A stretch of DNA of 64,000 nt from Pleurostoma richardsiae. Lineage: Eukaryota > Ascomycota > Sordariomycetes > Calosphaeriales > Pleurostomataceae. This document shows positions 1-11,264 of the stretch, piece by piece. The notes beneath the pieces were generated by a model, which worked only from the letters and a program-made list of their open reading frames with translations, had not been told where the DNA came from and made no database searches. Position 1 is the first letter of the stretch, and each line of letters opens with the position of its first letter. Made by a program: the position numbers and the translations under genes. The stretch spans positions 186,001-250,000 of the forward strand of contig JANBVO010000048.1 in assembly GCA_030052745.1 (NCBI GenBank), given 5' to 3'.

Positions 1-1090
1 CCGAGGAAGGAAGATATTGCTTGATCGCACTGCGGAGACCCGAGCGTGGTTGTCAGCTCCAAGATCTTTCGCGCCCCGTGCAAGTGGACAGTCCAGCCGC
101 TCTGGGTCTTGCGACTCAGGCTCTCGCGGAAACGCGTATTGAAGTAGTCGAAGAAGCACAGCATCAAAATCGCTCCCAGGATCTCTGTTTTGGTGGCGAC
201 CATTGTCGAGATCTGCCCACTGCTCAGAAAGGCGATCTGCCGGTGCAACGACCTGAGACAGGATCCGCGGTGTTTGAGCGCCGCCTCGGAATAGGACGAG
301 TGATGATGACGGATCTGGTTCGCCGCCGCCGCCAGGCACGACTGGAGGACTAGTTGAGAATGGAACGAGATCTGGATGATGACTCGCCGGTAGGGGTTCG
401 AGTTGCCGTCCAGCAAGGCACATTTTGTGCACATGTTGTTTGCATCTGTTACGTTAAGATTATATTAGACGGCAACATCTCAGCAGCGCACAAAGACACA
501 CCTACAGTAGCTGAATATGAACCTGTCGATGTGAGGCACACGGGAAGGAGGGTATTTAGGTGATATCGACGGTTGGTGATGTAACAACGGCAGCGTGGCC
601 TTCCGCAGCTGTCGAGATGCCGGCCGTCCCAGCGGGACTGTATCTCGCGTTTCCTGAGTTGATCCGCCTGCGAGGATTCGGAAATCATCATAGGTGGTGT
701 TGAGGAACATAGCCTGATGCAAAGCGGCGATGCAGGTCGACAGCTGCCTCTGCATCAACGGGGGCTGCTCGTCCTCAACCTTACACCTAGCAGCCCTGCC
801 TGGCCCGGTCCAGTTGATCTTGAGACCGTACTCGCATGCTCTGCCGCCGTCTCGGCACCGCCGGCACCTTGGGCGTTCCTCTGCGGGGTTTCTGGGTCAG
901 TAGCAGTTCCTGAGGAGTGAGTTTCCACTCATCTTACCGCCGCATTTGACTGCGATATCGGGGCAGTTAATACAGAGTGGCCAAGAAACGCTCTCCGGGG
1001 GCTGTAGCACTTACCCTTGCGATCACGACACGTCAGACAGCCAGTTCGGGTGCGAGGGGTCTTTGTCCGGCCGTAGAAGTTCCTCGTCAT
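1..1090 (-). CDS. Zn2Cys6 transcription factor, N-terminal part (runs off the window)
   Basis: Nuclear fungal regulator, cut by the left edge. Model: exons 1015-1090, 938-949, 506-880 and 445 down to 1, about 302 residues visible. The start at 1090 gives a short basic leader followed by a complete binuclear zinc cluster, Cys18, 21, 28, 35, 38 and 45 (spacing C-x2-C-x6-C-x6-C-x2-C-x6-C). That pattern appears only if a 12-nt exon (938-949, encoding the VKCG stretch) is spliced between two introns; both flanks have GTAAG donors and CAG acceptors. The downstream part, with an NPYRR segment and the helices after it, resembles the Fungal_trans_2 (PF11951) regulatory domain. It lies next to the permease at 1545 in the same orientation, so it may control that permease and the D-amino-acid oxidase; this is inference. 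The zinc cluster is certain; exact exon ends are likely. Confidence 0.83.
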
Positions 1091-1544
1091 CGCTTCGACC
1101 GCCTGGGTTTGATGAGGGATTCGGGGTCAGAATAGGCGAGATACCGGCTGGCGTGACCCGGGGTTCTTAAGTAGGGGCTTTTATCAGCAATGTGGGGATT
1201 CCTCCTGCATACGGAGCACGCTAAGTTCATGTTGACTAGTAGATGATCTCCGTGATAGCGCAGTTATCATCTTGGCGGGCACGCGGGGACAGGGGCTAAG
1301 ACGGGCAGGCCTGCACAAGTTCTTTTTCGAGGCCCAGCTTTCTCCGTACGCTGGTTGGTGTGAGGGAGTACTGCCAATGCAAGTCAAGAATACGAGTCTG
1401 AAGGCGTGGTCCATCTCACAGGAAGAATTGGCTTTTCAGCAACGTGTGCTTCGTTGATAACTGTGACTCTGGTACTCTTGAATACCACTACCTATCTTGA
1501 TCAAGAGGATTACCTATCGGGCGGTAAGATTTGTTTCCGCTGTA
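1091..1544. other. Intergenic, no gene seen
   Basis: Space between the start of the zinc-cluster regulator and the stop of the MFS permease. It should hold the regulator's promoter and the permease's 3' end. No open frame here shows coding character. Confidence 0.5.
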
Positions 1545-3307
1545 TCAAGTAGCGTATCTGAACAGAGGGCTCCGATCACCCATATCCGCCAGATCTTCTT
1601 CGGTGTAAGCTGCTGCGATCTCTTCTATAGACAACCGATCCCTCTGGGCGTTGATGCGCTTCAGAATCGCCCAGTATATAACGGGCCAGATCACTCCAAT
1701 CACGACAAGCATTCCCAGGCATATACCAAACCCGATCGAGTACACAGGTGCCTCCCGCGCGAGGAAGATGTTAGACCCAACAATCTAACGCGGTTAGTTT
1801 GTACAGGACAAGGCGGCAGTAGGGGGTTAGACTTACGCCGCCGAGCTGGCCGATCGACACCATGATGGCCATGCTGACTCCGCGCTTCATGTCTCCAGCC
1901 TGGTTGAGGGCAATCCAGGCCATTGTCGCGGGGGACAAGCACTGGAGACCAGCAGCCATGAAGAATATGCCGAGATACGTCACACCCGGGACGGATGAGT
2001 ACCTGACCGATGCAATGATGATTACGAGCCCAACACAAGCGACAATGTTGGGAATGACCTGTGCCAGCATGCGTTTCTGGTACCGATCCGCCGCCCATCC
2101 AGAGAAGAAGACGGCGACACAGGCGAAGACGTACGGAGGAGCGGTCATGGCCTGCGCCTTCAGAGCCGAATAGCCTAGCAAGGAGATAACGGTCGGGAGG
2201 ACGAACGAGATGCCGTACACCACGACGCAGACCGTGAATTCGATTATGCCGACGGAATAGACGTGGAAGGACCTGAAGGACTCTCTGGCATGCTTCCAGG
2301 AGAACTTCTCGTCCTCGCCGACGCCTGAGTTGCCGATGCGGGCAAACCGGTTCCGCAAGACAAGGAATCGCTTCTCCTCTTCGGTAAGCCAGCCGCTTGC
2401 CTTCTCCGGGCTGGGGCAGAGGACAAAGAAGTATATGAGGCCCACGCAGATCGACAAGAGACCCTCAATCACGTAGATGAACCGCCAGCCCCGGTAGCCC
2501 CAGGTGTGGTCCAGGTGGCCAATTGCGTATGCCAGCAGCCCCGAGAAGGCGGTCGCCAGGGAGGCACCTGAGTAGAATACCGTCATGCGCCGGTGGACTT
2601 CCTCGGGCGCGTACCAACTGGTCAAGACGTAGCTGCACCCGGGGTATACGCCGGCCTCAACCAGGCCCAGCAGGAGGCGGAGAGATACCAGGCCGGCCAT
2701 GTTGTTCAGGAGTCCATGGAAGACGTCGAGGAGACCACAGACGGTGAGCAGGATCGGGAGCCAGAGATTCGGTCCCAGCCGCTTGAGGGCGATGTTGGAA
2801 GGGACGCCGCCGAGGGAATACGTGGCGAAGAAGACGCACATGGCCGTGTTCCAATCCTGGCCGGACAACTTGAGGTCGTCCAGAGCACCGAAGAGCTTGA
2901 CATTTCCTACCAGAGTGTGAGCGTCACCGAACGTACCACGACACAAGAAGCCGGGGACGCTGACCAGCATTAGATCGATCGATGTAGCAGAGCAGATAGA
3001 GAAGGATGAGCTGGGGCAGGATCCGGATACTGTTATCACAAGGTCAGCCACCATCCTCGCATATAGATGCAATGCGACGAAAGAATCCGGTAAGCGGGAT
3101 GGCAAAGGGAACTCACTCTATCTTTCTGGTCAACTTCTCGAGCCTCTCCCCTTGAAAGACTTCCTGTAGCCCCAGGTATTCATCATAGTCCGAGGAGACT
3201 AAGTTTTTCACCTCCCCTTGGTTGATCGACATGGCCCGCACTGGAGCCGCGGTCTCGATGTCGGGGGCTTCAGTCTTGTCCGCAACCTTTCCCGCTTGGT
3301 CCGCCAT
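1545..3307 (-). CDS. MFS permease, anion:cation symporter (allantoate/nicotinate permease-like)
   Basis: Plasma-membrane transporter of the fungal ACS family (Dal5/Tna1 type), which takes up small organic anions such as allantoate, nicotinate, vitamins or amino-acid derivatives. Model: exons 3117-3307, 2965-3029, 1837-2906 and 1545-1784; introns of 87, 58 and 52 nt; 521 aa. Splicing restores the family's TM1 block with YIDRSNAGN and, at the last junction, GGIVGSN. About twelve membrane helices are visible, with the usual GAGVYPG-like stretch written here as EAGVYPGCSY, and a long cytoplasmic central loop. The second intron uses a weak GTCAGC donor. The start at 3307 is the first ATG after a non-ATG extension. 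It is divergent from the D-amino-acid oxidase across 764 bp, which suggests joint control and a nitrogenous substrate. Family confident; substrate unknown. Confidence 0.88.
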
Positions 3308-4071
3308 AGTTGACGAGTCTGTATTGAGCAAAGGGATGGTGCGACGAAGAAGAAATGTGGTCTGATGGTTCTGGCCTGATCATTCTGCCCAGGTAGAAAC
3401 CGTGATGGTCTTATAGCCGCCTGCAGTTACGTGATGCCTTCGCTGGGCCATATTCACGGCACAGCGCTGTTATCTTCAAACCTTGCCTCAATTCCCACGC
3501 ACCGCACAGGATCTCGCCTAATCTCGCCTGCAATTGCTAGCTCCGCTCGTGTACGCTCTAGACTGCACCAAGACTAAGCCGGCAGTGACGGGAGTGGAGC
3601 ATCGAGAGCGTCATTTTAGCGCGGAATCCGGGCAGTTGGAGGCGAGATAGAAATGGCGGACCTCTCGGCTGGGCTTATCGGCCGTGGGGTCGAGCAGAGG
3701 AAGCAAGCCCAGGCGAGATCATGTTGCTGCCGTTGATCCGGGGTCCACACGAGGCATATCATCGGCCTTCGAGCCCAGGCTGGACACAAGCCTCCGTGGC
3801 CGTGGATTCCCCGACGATCCACTTTCAACTGCGACTGTTACGGGTCTCTCAACTCAATAGATGCTGAACGAAAGCCGAGAGAACCCATCGCCGGACCCTC
3901 CGATGTTCGCAGGGCATCTGCAGGCGAGCGTCAGGGGTCATAAAAGGCGCCCCTTATCTATCGAGTTGAGAGACCCTAAACAATCCTCTGTCTCTCTTCA
4001 CTGATCTTTGGAATCTCTCAGCCCTCGGAGATACTCGGCAGTCACCGCTGCAAGCTGTAGCAGCCGGTGAC
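3308..4071. promoter_or_regulatory. Divergent promoter of the permease and D-amino-acid oxidase
   Basis: The 764 bp between the two divergent ATGs contains no credible gene. It holds a long inverted repeat (separate entry) and an AT-rich TATA-like stretch near 3940. The layout allows bidirectional control by one regulator. Confidence 0.6.
3842..3976. promoter_or_regulatory. 21-bp inverted repeat upstream of the oxidase
   Basis: Arms at 3842-3862 and 3956-3976 are reverse complements at 20 of 21 positions; the core reads GGGTCTCTCAACTC on the left arm. The arms are 93 bp apart and the right arm ends 95 bp before the oxidase ATG. Possible operator pair for a dimeric regulator or a cruciform arm; function is inferred only from position. 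Confidence 0.6.
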
Positions 4072-5165
4072 ATGACTAAAGTCACCATCCTCGGAGCCGG
4101 GTAAGTTACCGCCACCTAACCACTCCTTGTTAGTGAGCCCCGTGGTCTAACGCTTGCTTCTTGTTTGTCAGTATCACCGGCCTGGTCATTGCCGCCAGTC
4201 TGCCCAAGCATTACGACATAACCGTCATCGCTAGGAACCTCCCCGGCGATCCTGACTCCCAGGAATGGGCGTCTCCCTGGGCAGGAGCAGTCTGGCTGGG
4301 CATGTTAAACTCTTCCGATGCCGACCAGAAGATCCAGCTTAAATCTCTGGCTCTCTGGCGTAACCTCGCAGAACGACATCCCGAGTCCAGCGTGCGTCGC
4401 CTGCAGCTGATCGACGTCATCGACGAAATCCCTCCCGAGGAGATATGGTACCGGAACAAAGTACCGGGCTTCCGGCCTCTGCAGAAGGAAGAGCTGCCCG
4501 GGAACGCTCCCCACGGGGCCACATTCGGCAGCATGGTTGTGACGCCGATGCATTTCCTCCCATGGCTCCGGAAGAGACTCGAGGAGACCGGGGTCAAGTT
4601 CATGAGGACCACCGTTGCTTCGCTCGACGAGCTGAAAGGGCTGGGCCACCACATCCTCATCAACGCCTCAGGAACAGGGCCCAAGTACCTGACCGACATC
4701 AAGGACGATAAGGTCTTGGAGGTGCGGGGCCAGACGGTGCTCGTCAAGTCACCCTACAACAAGTGCTTCATGCGTCGTGGGAAGGACTACACCTACCACA
4801 TCCCGAGAGGTGACGGCACTGCCATTCTGGGCGGCATCAAGGAGTACGGCTCTACCGCCAAGGAAGTCAGCGAGGCTACGCGGAACGACATCTTCCGTCG
4901 CATCCACGAGAACCTCCCCGACGTCTTCCCTTCGGCGGACCCCAAGGCCTTCCAGGTCGTTAGAGACATCGTCGGGATTCGCCCTCAGAGGGATGGAGGT
5001 GTCAGGATAGAGAAGGAGGTCCTCAACGGTCAGAGGGTCGTCCATGCGTATGGAGTTGAAGCTGGGGGCTACCTCTTCAGCTGGGGCCTGGGTCTGGAGG
5101 TAGCGGAGCTGGTGAACGATTTCGAGCTCGAGCCCACGGACTCTCCGGTGCTCTCGAAGCTGTAA
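4072..5165 (+). CDS. D-amino-acid oxidase, peroxisomal
   Basis: FAD flavoenzyme that oxidatively deaminates D-amino acids to 2-oxo acids, ammonia and hydrogen peroxide. Exons 4072-4100 and 4172-5165, intron 71 nt, 340 aa, the usual length for fungal DAAOs. The ATG at 4072 places the dinucleotide-binding motif GAGITG at residues 8-13; the first exon encodes only ten residues, so a model starting later would lose it. Other family features are the WASPWAGAVW segment, the GIRPQRDGG arginine motif and a C-terminal HAYGVEAGGY-SWG segment that lines the flavin site. The protein ends in SKL, a type 1 peroxisomal targeting signal, as expected for an enzyme that makes peroxide. Divergent from an MFS permease with an inverted repeat between them. 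High confidence. Confidence 0.93.
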
Positions 5166-7100
5166 TTAGAGTAGAGTAAACAGTCAGAATGGCCTCAGTG
5201 AGATCTCTCTCGGGGTGTCATTAGTGCCTCGAATCGACCTGACGCTGAAACTCACTCGGCCAAAAAGAGAGGATTCACGGTATTGAATGGGAATGATGCG
5301 TTATAAACAGGTTGCCTGTATGTGGTTAGTCCAACCGTCTCGCTCCGTGGCACTACGTGATACGGAAGCCATGTAGGCTCGGGGGCTCCAGGGCAGAGCA
5401 TATGGCGCTTTTGCTCAGAGACGAGTTAGCCAGCAGCCTTTCCCATCGATCTACCGCCAACGTCTGCATGGCCCGTTCTTGCCTCTGCGCTCGAAAACTT
5501 CAAAGCGTTGGCAGGAATCTATCTAGGGATGGCCTAGCGGACGTACGAGATACAAGCGTCATAAGAATAGGCAGAACCAGCCCCTCGCTCTACGGTGGCC
5601 CTCGAGCCTACCCAAGAGCACGCACCGTCAAGCAGAAGCTAGCAGCTATGATCTCTTCGTATCTCAGATGGCGCGTTGCTGATAGAGGGCGTCATCGAGT
5701 GCTGGGTCATCGAGGTCCGACTCGCGCTCAACATACATCTACGACTTCCCCAACTTCGCTGTGCCGACTATGATGGCTCCTGGCGCCAGAGATGCCAGAG
5801 GCGGCTTAACTCCTCTATTCAGTCTACGCGCAGGGGATTGGCCTGATGTTTGTTCTTCTCCCAGACCTTCACTCGCAAGAAAGTCTGTTTCCTCTCCGCC
5901 ATGCCCCCTGTCCGGTCCCGCGTCCTCCACGGCTAGATTTACCCACGCTCGCCGATGGGTTGCGCTCGACAGGTACGATAGTTCCCTCCCTCAGACATCT
6001 CAATCCTGTCTTATCCCCGGATAGCTGCTCCCAGACAAGGTCTCAAGGATCGTTGTCGTCTCGGTGACGAAAGGCGCGCCAACCAGAGCATCGAAGACTT
6101 CGCAACTGACCTCCTCTTTCTTTACGGGAGGGCCTCGCTTAGGATCACCTAAAACGACCTCGAAAGTAGGACTTGTGGTCTCCTTGGAACGTCCAAGTAA
6201 GTCACGCTGCGCGCCCCACGGCCAACCTCCCCCTGCCGTATTCCGTCTCGAAGGTACTGCCCCGCCCGTATCCCACCCATTCCCGAACATAGACAAAATG
6301 CCAAACTCTCGGCGAACGCCGGGGGGTAGTTCGAGTGAGTGCCTGTGCTGATGCTGAGTTGTCCTTGGACTACGCGCCCTTCCCTTGGTTAACGTCCCAC
6401 GTGCCGTACCTGGACCTTCAGACTGTCCTGCCATGAATTACCCCGTATCACCTGTCTCCGGTGCGGGGTTTGCTTATGCAGATCTGAGAGTCGGCCGAGA
6501 CTGGGCAGCCGGAGTCAGTGACTAATTATGGAGCGGTAGAAATTGCCGGATCTGGATGCCGGGGTCGCTCGAGATGATCTGCGGGTCGGGAGGGACTGCC
6601 CCGGGAGTGCGTGACCACACCGTCATGCTGGCCTTTTACCGGGCTATCGCCGCACGCCCTGGGATTAGTTGACGGAGTTACAATGGGCATGTGGTAGAGG
6701 CTGCCGAATCTGGACACTCGTTGTTTCTCACCAACTACTTGCCAATTACGGGGGGCTTAAACGCCTCCATGCGGGGAAGCAGGGGACGAAGAACGCGGGG
6801 ATTAAGCCCCGGCATTGGACGGGCATGACAGGGATGCCTCCCTTTCTGCAGGGTAGCCTGTGGCCGTTGTCGACATGATCAGTCTAGTTGTCATTATCGG
6901 GCCGTCCAGTGGGCGTCGGTCTTGGCCGTGTCTGCGGTCTATGCGTCACTCGTTGCCGAAGTTACATATATCTTCTCTGCGCGCACATGCCGCAACTCAC
7001 GACTTGCTACAAGTCCACCGCCTCTGTATTGCACACAATCAGTCGTGGAGGCTTGGGATTGCTAATCGCTTTGCCCTTGACTGGTATTACTGTCGTCATC
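5166..7100. other. Long intergenic region, no firm gene
   Basis: About 1.9 kb without a recognisable gene. The minus strand at 6000-6190 has a short open stretch of ordinary amino-acid composition that could be a remnant exon, but it matches no family I know and lacks a clear start. The right end is the promoter of the sugar transporter. Confidence 0.5.
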
Positions 7101-8952
7101 ATGGAGCCTCCCGTAGAGTCCCATACCGAAGTACGAAGAAAGCTCGCGTACAAGAACCGATGGAAGAACTTGGCTCACAACCCGAAACTCATCGTCATCG
7201 CTCTGTTTGCCTCGTAAGTCGATCGTCGTGCCGACCCCGCTACAAAACTTTCTGACGACTTGGACAGCATTGGCGGATTCGAATATGGCTACCAGCAGGG
7301 CGTCTTGGGCCAGTCCCTTGTGATGTACCGATTCACAGATAACTTCCCCTCGGTGGTCGCATCCTCAAGCGCAACCGGCTGGCTGACGTCGATCCTCCAG
7401 CTGGGCGGCATCGTAGGTTCGCTGTCGGCTGGAGTCCTCGGGGAGATATTCTCGCGCAAGTATACCATGTTCTCGGCCTGCTGCTGGGTCGTCCTCGGCA
7501 GCTACCTCTACTGCGGCGCCACCTACCATAGACCACAGCTGCTGTACGCTGGCCGCTTCTTCACCGGCTTGGGCGTAGGGACCTTCAGCGGCGTCGGGTG
7601 AGTCGCGGTCGTATCGCTTCTTAGGGAGGTAACTGACGAATGTCAACGCCGCAGGCCTCTGTACAACGCCGAGCTGTCAGCTCCCGAGCTTCGGGGCTTC
7701 CTGGTTTCCTTCTATCAGTTCGCGACCATCCTCGGCATCATGCTGTCCTTCTGGATAGGCTACGGCAGCAATTACATCGGCGGCCACGGCGAGACGCAAT
7801 CCAACCTGGCCTGGCGGCTCCCGTCCATCTTCCAGGGCATCCCAGCCGCCTGTCTCGCTCTTGGGATCTGGTGGCTGCCGTTCTCCCCGCGCTGGCTCAT
7901 CAAGCAAGGCCGCGACCAGAAGGCCGTCGAGACCCTCGCGTACCTGCGCAAGCTCCCAGTGGACGACGAGATGATCCAGGTCGAGTACAAGGAGATCAAG
8001 GCCGAGTGCCTCTTCGAGAACCGCGCCTTCGCAAGGGCCTTCCCCGTCCTGGCCGCCAAGGAGAGGCAGAGCGTCTGGGCGCGCGAGATCGCGCAGTACT
8101 ACAACATCATCCGCACCTGGGACAACTTCAAGCGCGTCGCCACCGCGTGGCTCGTGATGTTTTTCCAGCAGTGGAGCGGGATCGACGCCATCATCTACTA
8201 CGCGTCCAACGTGTTCGAGAGCCTGGGCCTCACCAGCGGCACCAATGCGCTCCTGGCCACCGGCGTCACCGGTGTCGTCTTCTTCGTCTCGACCCTGCCC
8301 GCCATGGCCGTCATAGACAAGGTCGGCCGCAAGCCCATGCTCCTGGTGGGGTCCCTTGTCATGTTCATCTCCATGGTCCTGGCCGGCATCATCGTCGCCA
8401 AGTTCCGCCACGACTGGAAGCACCACGCCGACGCCGGCTGGACCGCCGTGGCGTTCATCTGGATCTACGTCGGAGCCTTCGGCGCCACATGGGGCCCCGC
8501 GTCCTGGACGCTGGTCTCCGAAATCTTCCCTCTTTCCATCCGGTCCAAGGGCGCGTCCTTCGGAGCTTCGAGCAACTGGGTATGCCACCTTCTCTCCTGT
8601 GTCTAGATCCCCTCCGCCCTCTAACTCAAAACAGGTCAACAACTTTGCCGTTGCGTTCTTCGTGCCACCGATGTTCGAAGCATGGGCGTGGGGCACCTAC
8701 ATCTTTTTCGCCGTGTTTCTGGCCGGCGGCATCGTGTGGGTCTGGTTCTGCCTCCCGGAGACTAAGGGGGCCACCCTCGAGGAGATGGACCGTGTGTTTA
8801 AGAGCCACTCCGGCGAGATGGATGCGCTGTTGCTCGCCGAGGCGAGGAGGGATGTCGGGCTGGATGGGGGGTCCCTGGAGGTCACCGAAAAGGCAGCCTC
8901 GGACAATGATCAAGCAAGCCACATACAGCAGTCGCACGTTGAGAAGGTTTAG
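7101..8952 (+). CDS. MFS sugar transporter family permease
   Basis: Twelve-helix sugar:proton symporter of the fungal hexose/lactose/quinate permease family (Sugar_tr, PF00083). Exons 7101-7213, 7268-7597, 7655-8579 and 8635-8952; introns of 54, 57 and 55 nt; 561 aa. All junctions are in phase and give continuous family blocks. Signatures include FEYGYQQGV in the first helix region, GRFFTGLGVG, the loop motif SPRWL after helix 6 (PESPR in many relatives, FSPRWL here), and PETKGATLEEMD after the last helix. The start at 7101 gives a normal cytoplasmic N-terminus; the longer open frame upstream is not transporter-like. It follows the oxidase in the same direction but 1.9 kb away, so linkage in function is uncertain. 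Substrate not predictable. Confidence 0.9.
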
Positions 8953-9550
8953 CTTGGGATATGTGGGACGGAAGCAAGAGACCAGCGTTATCCTCTAGAG
9001 GTCTCTTCTGAACCTGCACCTTCCTTGATCACTCGTTTCTCCAAAGTCTCAAGCTATCAGATATTAGGCAATGAAAGCATGAGTCACTGGACGCACACGA
9101 AGCGTTCGCCACGCACGTCGTGAGACCTGGGGATTTCTGCCAATGTCATGGCCTTCGATTCATATCTGTAGGAAATTGACCCAGTGTCATCACTGCCCCA
9201 TTTATCTATGCCGCAGATTTCCTATTCAGTATGGGCGGTGGTTACTACTCTCGTACGATAGTTCGTCCCCAGTGATGCTATCAACGGCTGATATCTTAGA
9301 CTTGACAGATTTATCTAGGCTAGGGTAAAAACCATTTCTCCTCCAGCTAAGCCCATGGCGTACCTGAATCTAGATCTGAGGACGAGCTCGATGGCGACCC
9401 TACTACTCAGGGGCCTCGCGCTCGCTCGTTTCGCTCCGGAACTTGTTGTCGTATTTCATGCGGCTTCTTTCGGCTCTAATACACTCACTGTTCGTAAACT
9501 ATTTTCCGAGTCCCATAGCATAGCTTTCCCAAGTTCTGCGTGTGTAATAC
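8953..9550. other. Intergenic, no gene seen
   Basis: Downstream region of the sugar transporter leading into the minisatellite. No open frame with coding character. Confidence 0.5.
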
Positions 9551-10115
9551 CCTGCTAGTGTGTACTCTCTTCCCGGTATACGGCCTCCAGCGTGTAGTCC
9601 CTAGTGAGTAGTCTCTAGTGTATAATGTCTAACTTCTAGCATGTAGCTTCTGATTAGTATGTAAGTATGTAAGTGTGTAGTGTATAACCTCTCGTGTGTG
9701 TCTTGCTACTGTGTAAGCATGCTAGCGTGTAAAGTCCTATTAATGTATGGGTATACTTACGTGTAGTAACTTGCTAGTGTGTAGCCTCTATGCTCTTGCT
9801 GGTGTAACGGTATGCCGGTGCCTGAGCTTATATTAGTGTATAGTGTTGTTTGCTAAGTAGTATGCTAGTGTGTAGCCTTTGTCCCACCAGTGTGTAGTCA
9901 TCCCGGTCATCCTGCCGGTGTGTGGCTTCTCACTAGTGTAGCCATCTTCCCAGAGTGTAACGTCCTATCACTGTAGCTGCCAATGTGTAGCCTCTTGCTG
10001 GTGTGTAGCCTCTTACCAGTGTGTAGCTGCCAGTGCGTAGTTTATCACTAGTACGTAGCATCCTAGTGTGTAATGTCCTGCTAGTGTGTAGCCTTCAGTG
10101 TTTAGCCTCTTGTTA
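9551..10115. repeat. Degenerate GTGTAG minisatellite, left copy
   Basis: About 560 bp in which a unit close to CTAGTGTGTAGCCTCTTG recurs with much drift in length and sequence; GTGTAG or a one-base variant appears every 10-30 bp. The same unit occurs at 17041-17225, on the other side of the arsenic genes. No coding potential. Confidence 0.8.
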
Positions 10116-10243
10116 AGCTTCTATACTATCTCTTAAGTAGATTAAAAGTATATCACGGAGAGTCTGGAAAACTCGAGGCATGCTCACTCTGATCAGCACG
10201 GCGGGTAGAGGCATGCTCGGTTTAGGTAGCACAACGCGCAAAG

Positions 10244-10600
10244 TCATTTTATAAACGCATCGTCGATGTGCTCTTCTCGTGAACGACAACGTCTGTTGTC
10301 ATTCTGTAGGTGGTTGGCCGAGATGTCATCATCGCGCCCACTGTTTTGGCCAGGGAATATAGACGTTACGAATCTTACTCGCATCGGGAGGTGCAGCTTC
10401 TGCGAGGAGTGCTCGTAGATCTTGCCCATAGTTCGATTGCTTGTATCTGCTCGGAACTTCAACTCTGTCTCGTGTTGGATGGTTTCTTGATGCAGCGCCG
10501 GCGGGGCGTATCCATGGACCACGTCCGTCCTTCCACTGTCGTAGTCTCTGGCTCGTTCTTCCAGCCTTTCGTGTGAGAGCTTCGAGTGCCTCGCCATCAT
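10244..10600 (-). CDS. Hypothetical small ORF (118 codons)
   Basis: Single uninterrupted frame with two consecutive ATGs at 10600. The product is hydrophilic, rich in Arg, His and Asp, with no motif or family that I recognise. Its upstream DNA (10740-10840) has a purine-rich stretch with a GCGTCAG element loosely like the leader of the knuckle gene at 24916, which is the only hint that it could be a real or decayed gene. It may equally be chance. Confidence 0.25.
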   Translation of the reverse strand: MMARHSKLSHERLEERARDYDSGRTDVVHGYAPPALHQETIQHETELKFRADTSNRTMGKIYEHSSQKLHLPMRVRFVTSIFPGQNSGRDDDISANHLQNDNRRCRSREEHIDDAFIK

Positions 10601-11264
10601 GTCTGATAAAATGAGTGTCTTTTTTTCTTGCGGGGCTCTTTCTGAGAGTTACCGAAGCTCTTCTTTGAGTCTTTTCCAGTCATAATCGATTCTTTCTCCG
10701 AGAAGTACCAGCGGAAAGCTTCGGGGTGGTGTGAAAGGTGGGTCGAGAAGGAAGGCGGCAGAAAGGCTGTGTTGTGGTATGTATGTTAGAGGAGAGAAGT
10801 AGAAGAAGAGTAAAGCGTCAGCCGTAAATAAAGAGGATCACATTACCACAGCCTCAGACTCCTTTCTTAAGTACCCTTGTATACGCAACTCCTCGCGTTG
10901 GCTAACGGGTAGGCGTAACGCTATCATAGCTAGCTGTGCGGCGCGCTTCAACAAAGAGAGGTATGCATTTGTCATGACTGTCTCCCCGTCTTGTTGTATA
11001 TAAGGACGGACCGCTCGGTCACTCCTATCTGTTTCAGAATAATGCACCTTCGCAGTTCGTCCTTCCTTCGACTCTCTCCGGAGAATATCTCGACTTCATG
11101 AGAACATATTATAATCGGACACACTAGAGACTCTCTATGGGTTTTGATACTAATATGCGGGACCATCTCCGTCGTCCTGATGTCTAGTCCCGTGTCTATA
11201 GCGCCTGTCTGAAGATGACCGAGTTTTGGCCGTATAAGAAGGATCAGGAGGTCGTACATGATGA
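10601..11264. other. Intergenic, no gene seen
   Basis: Region downstream of the arsenite transporter. Purine-rich tracts around 10740-10840; no credible coding frame. Confidence 0.45.

Noticed and set aside
7677-8696. Long minus-strand frame opposite the sugar transporter
   Set aside because: Antisense shadow of a GC-rich gene, with Gly/Asp/His-rich composition and no family.
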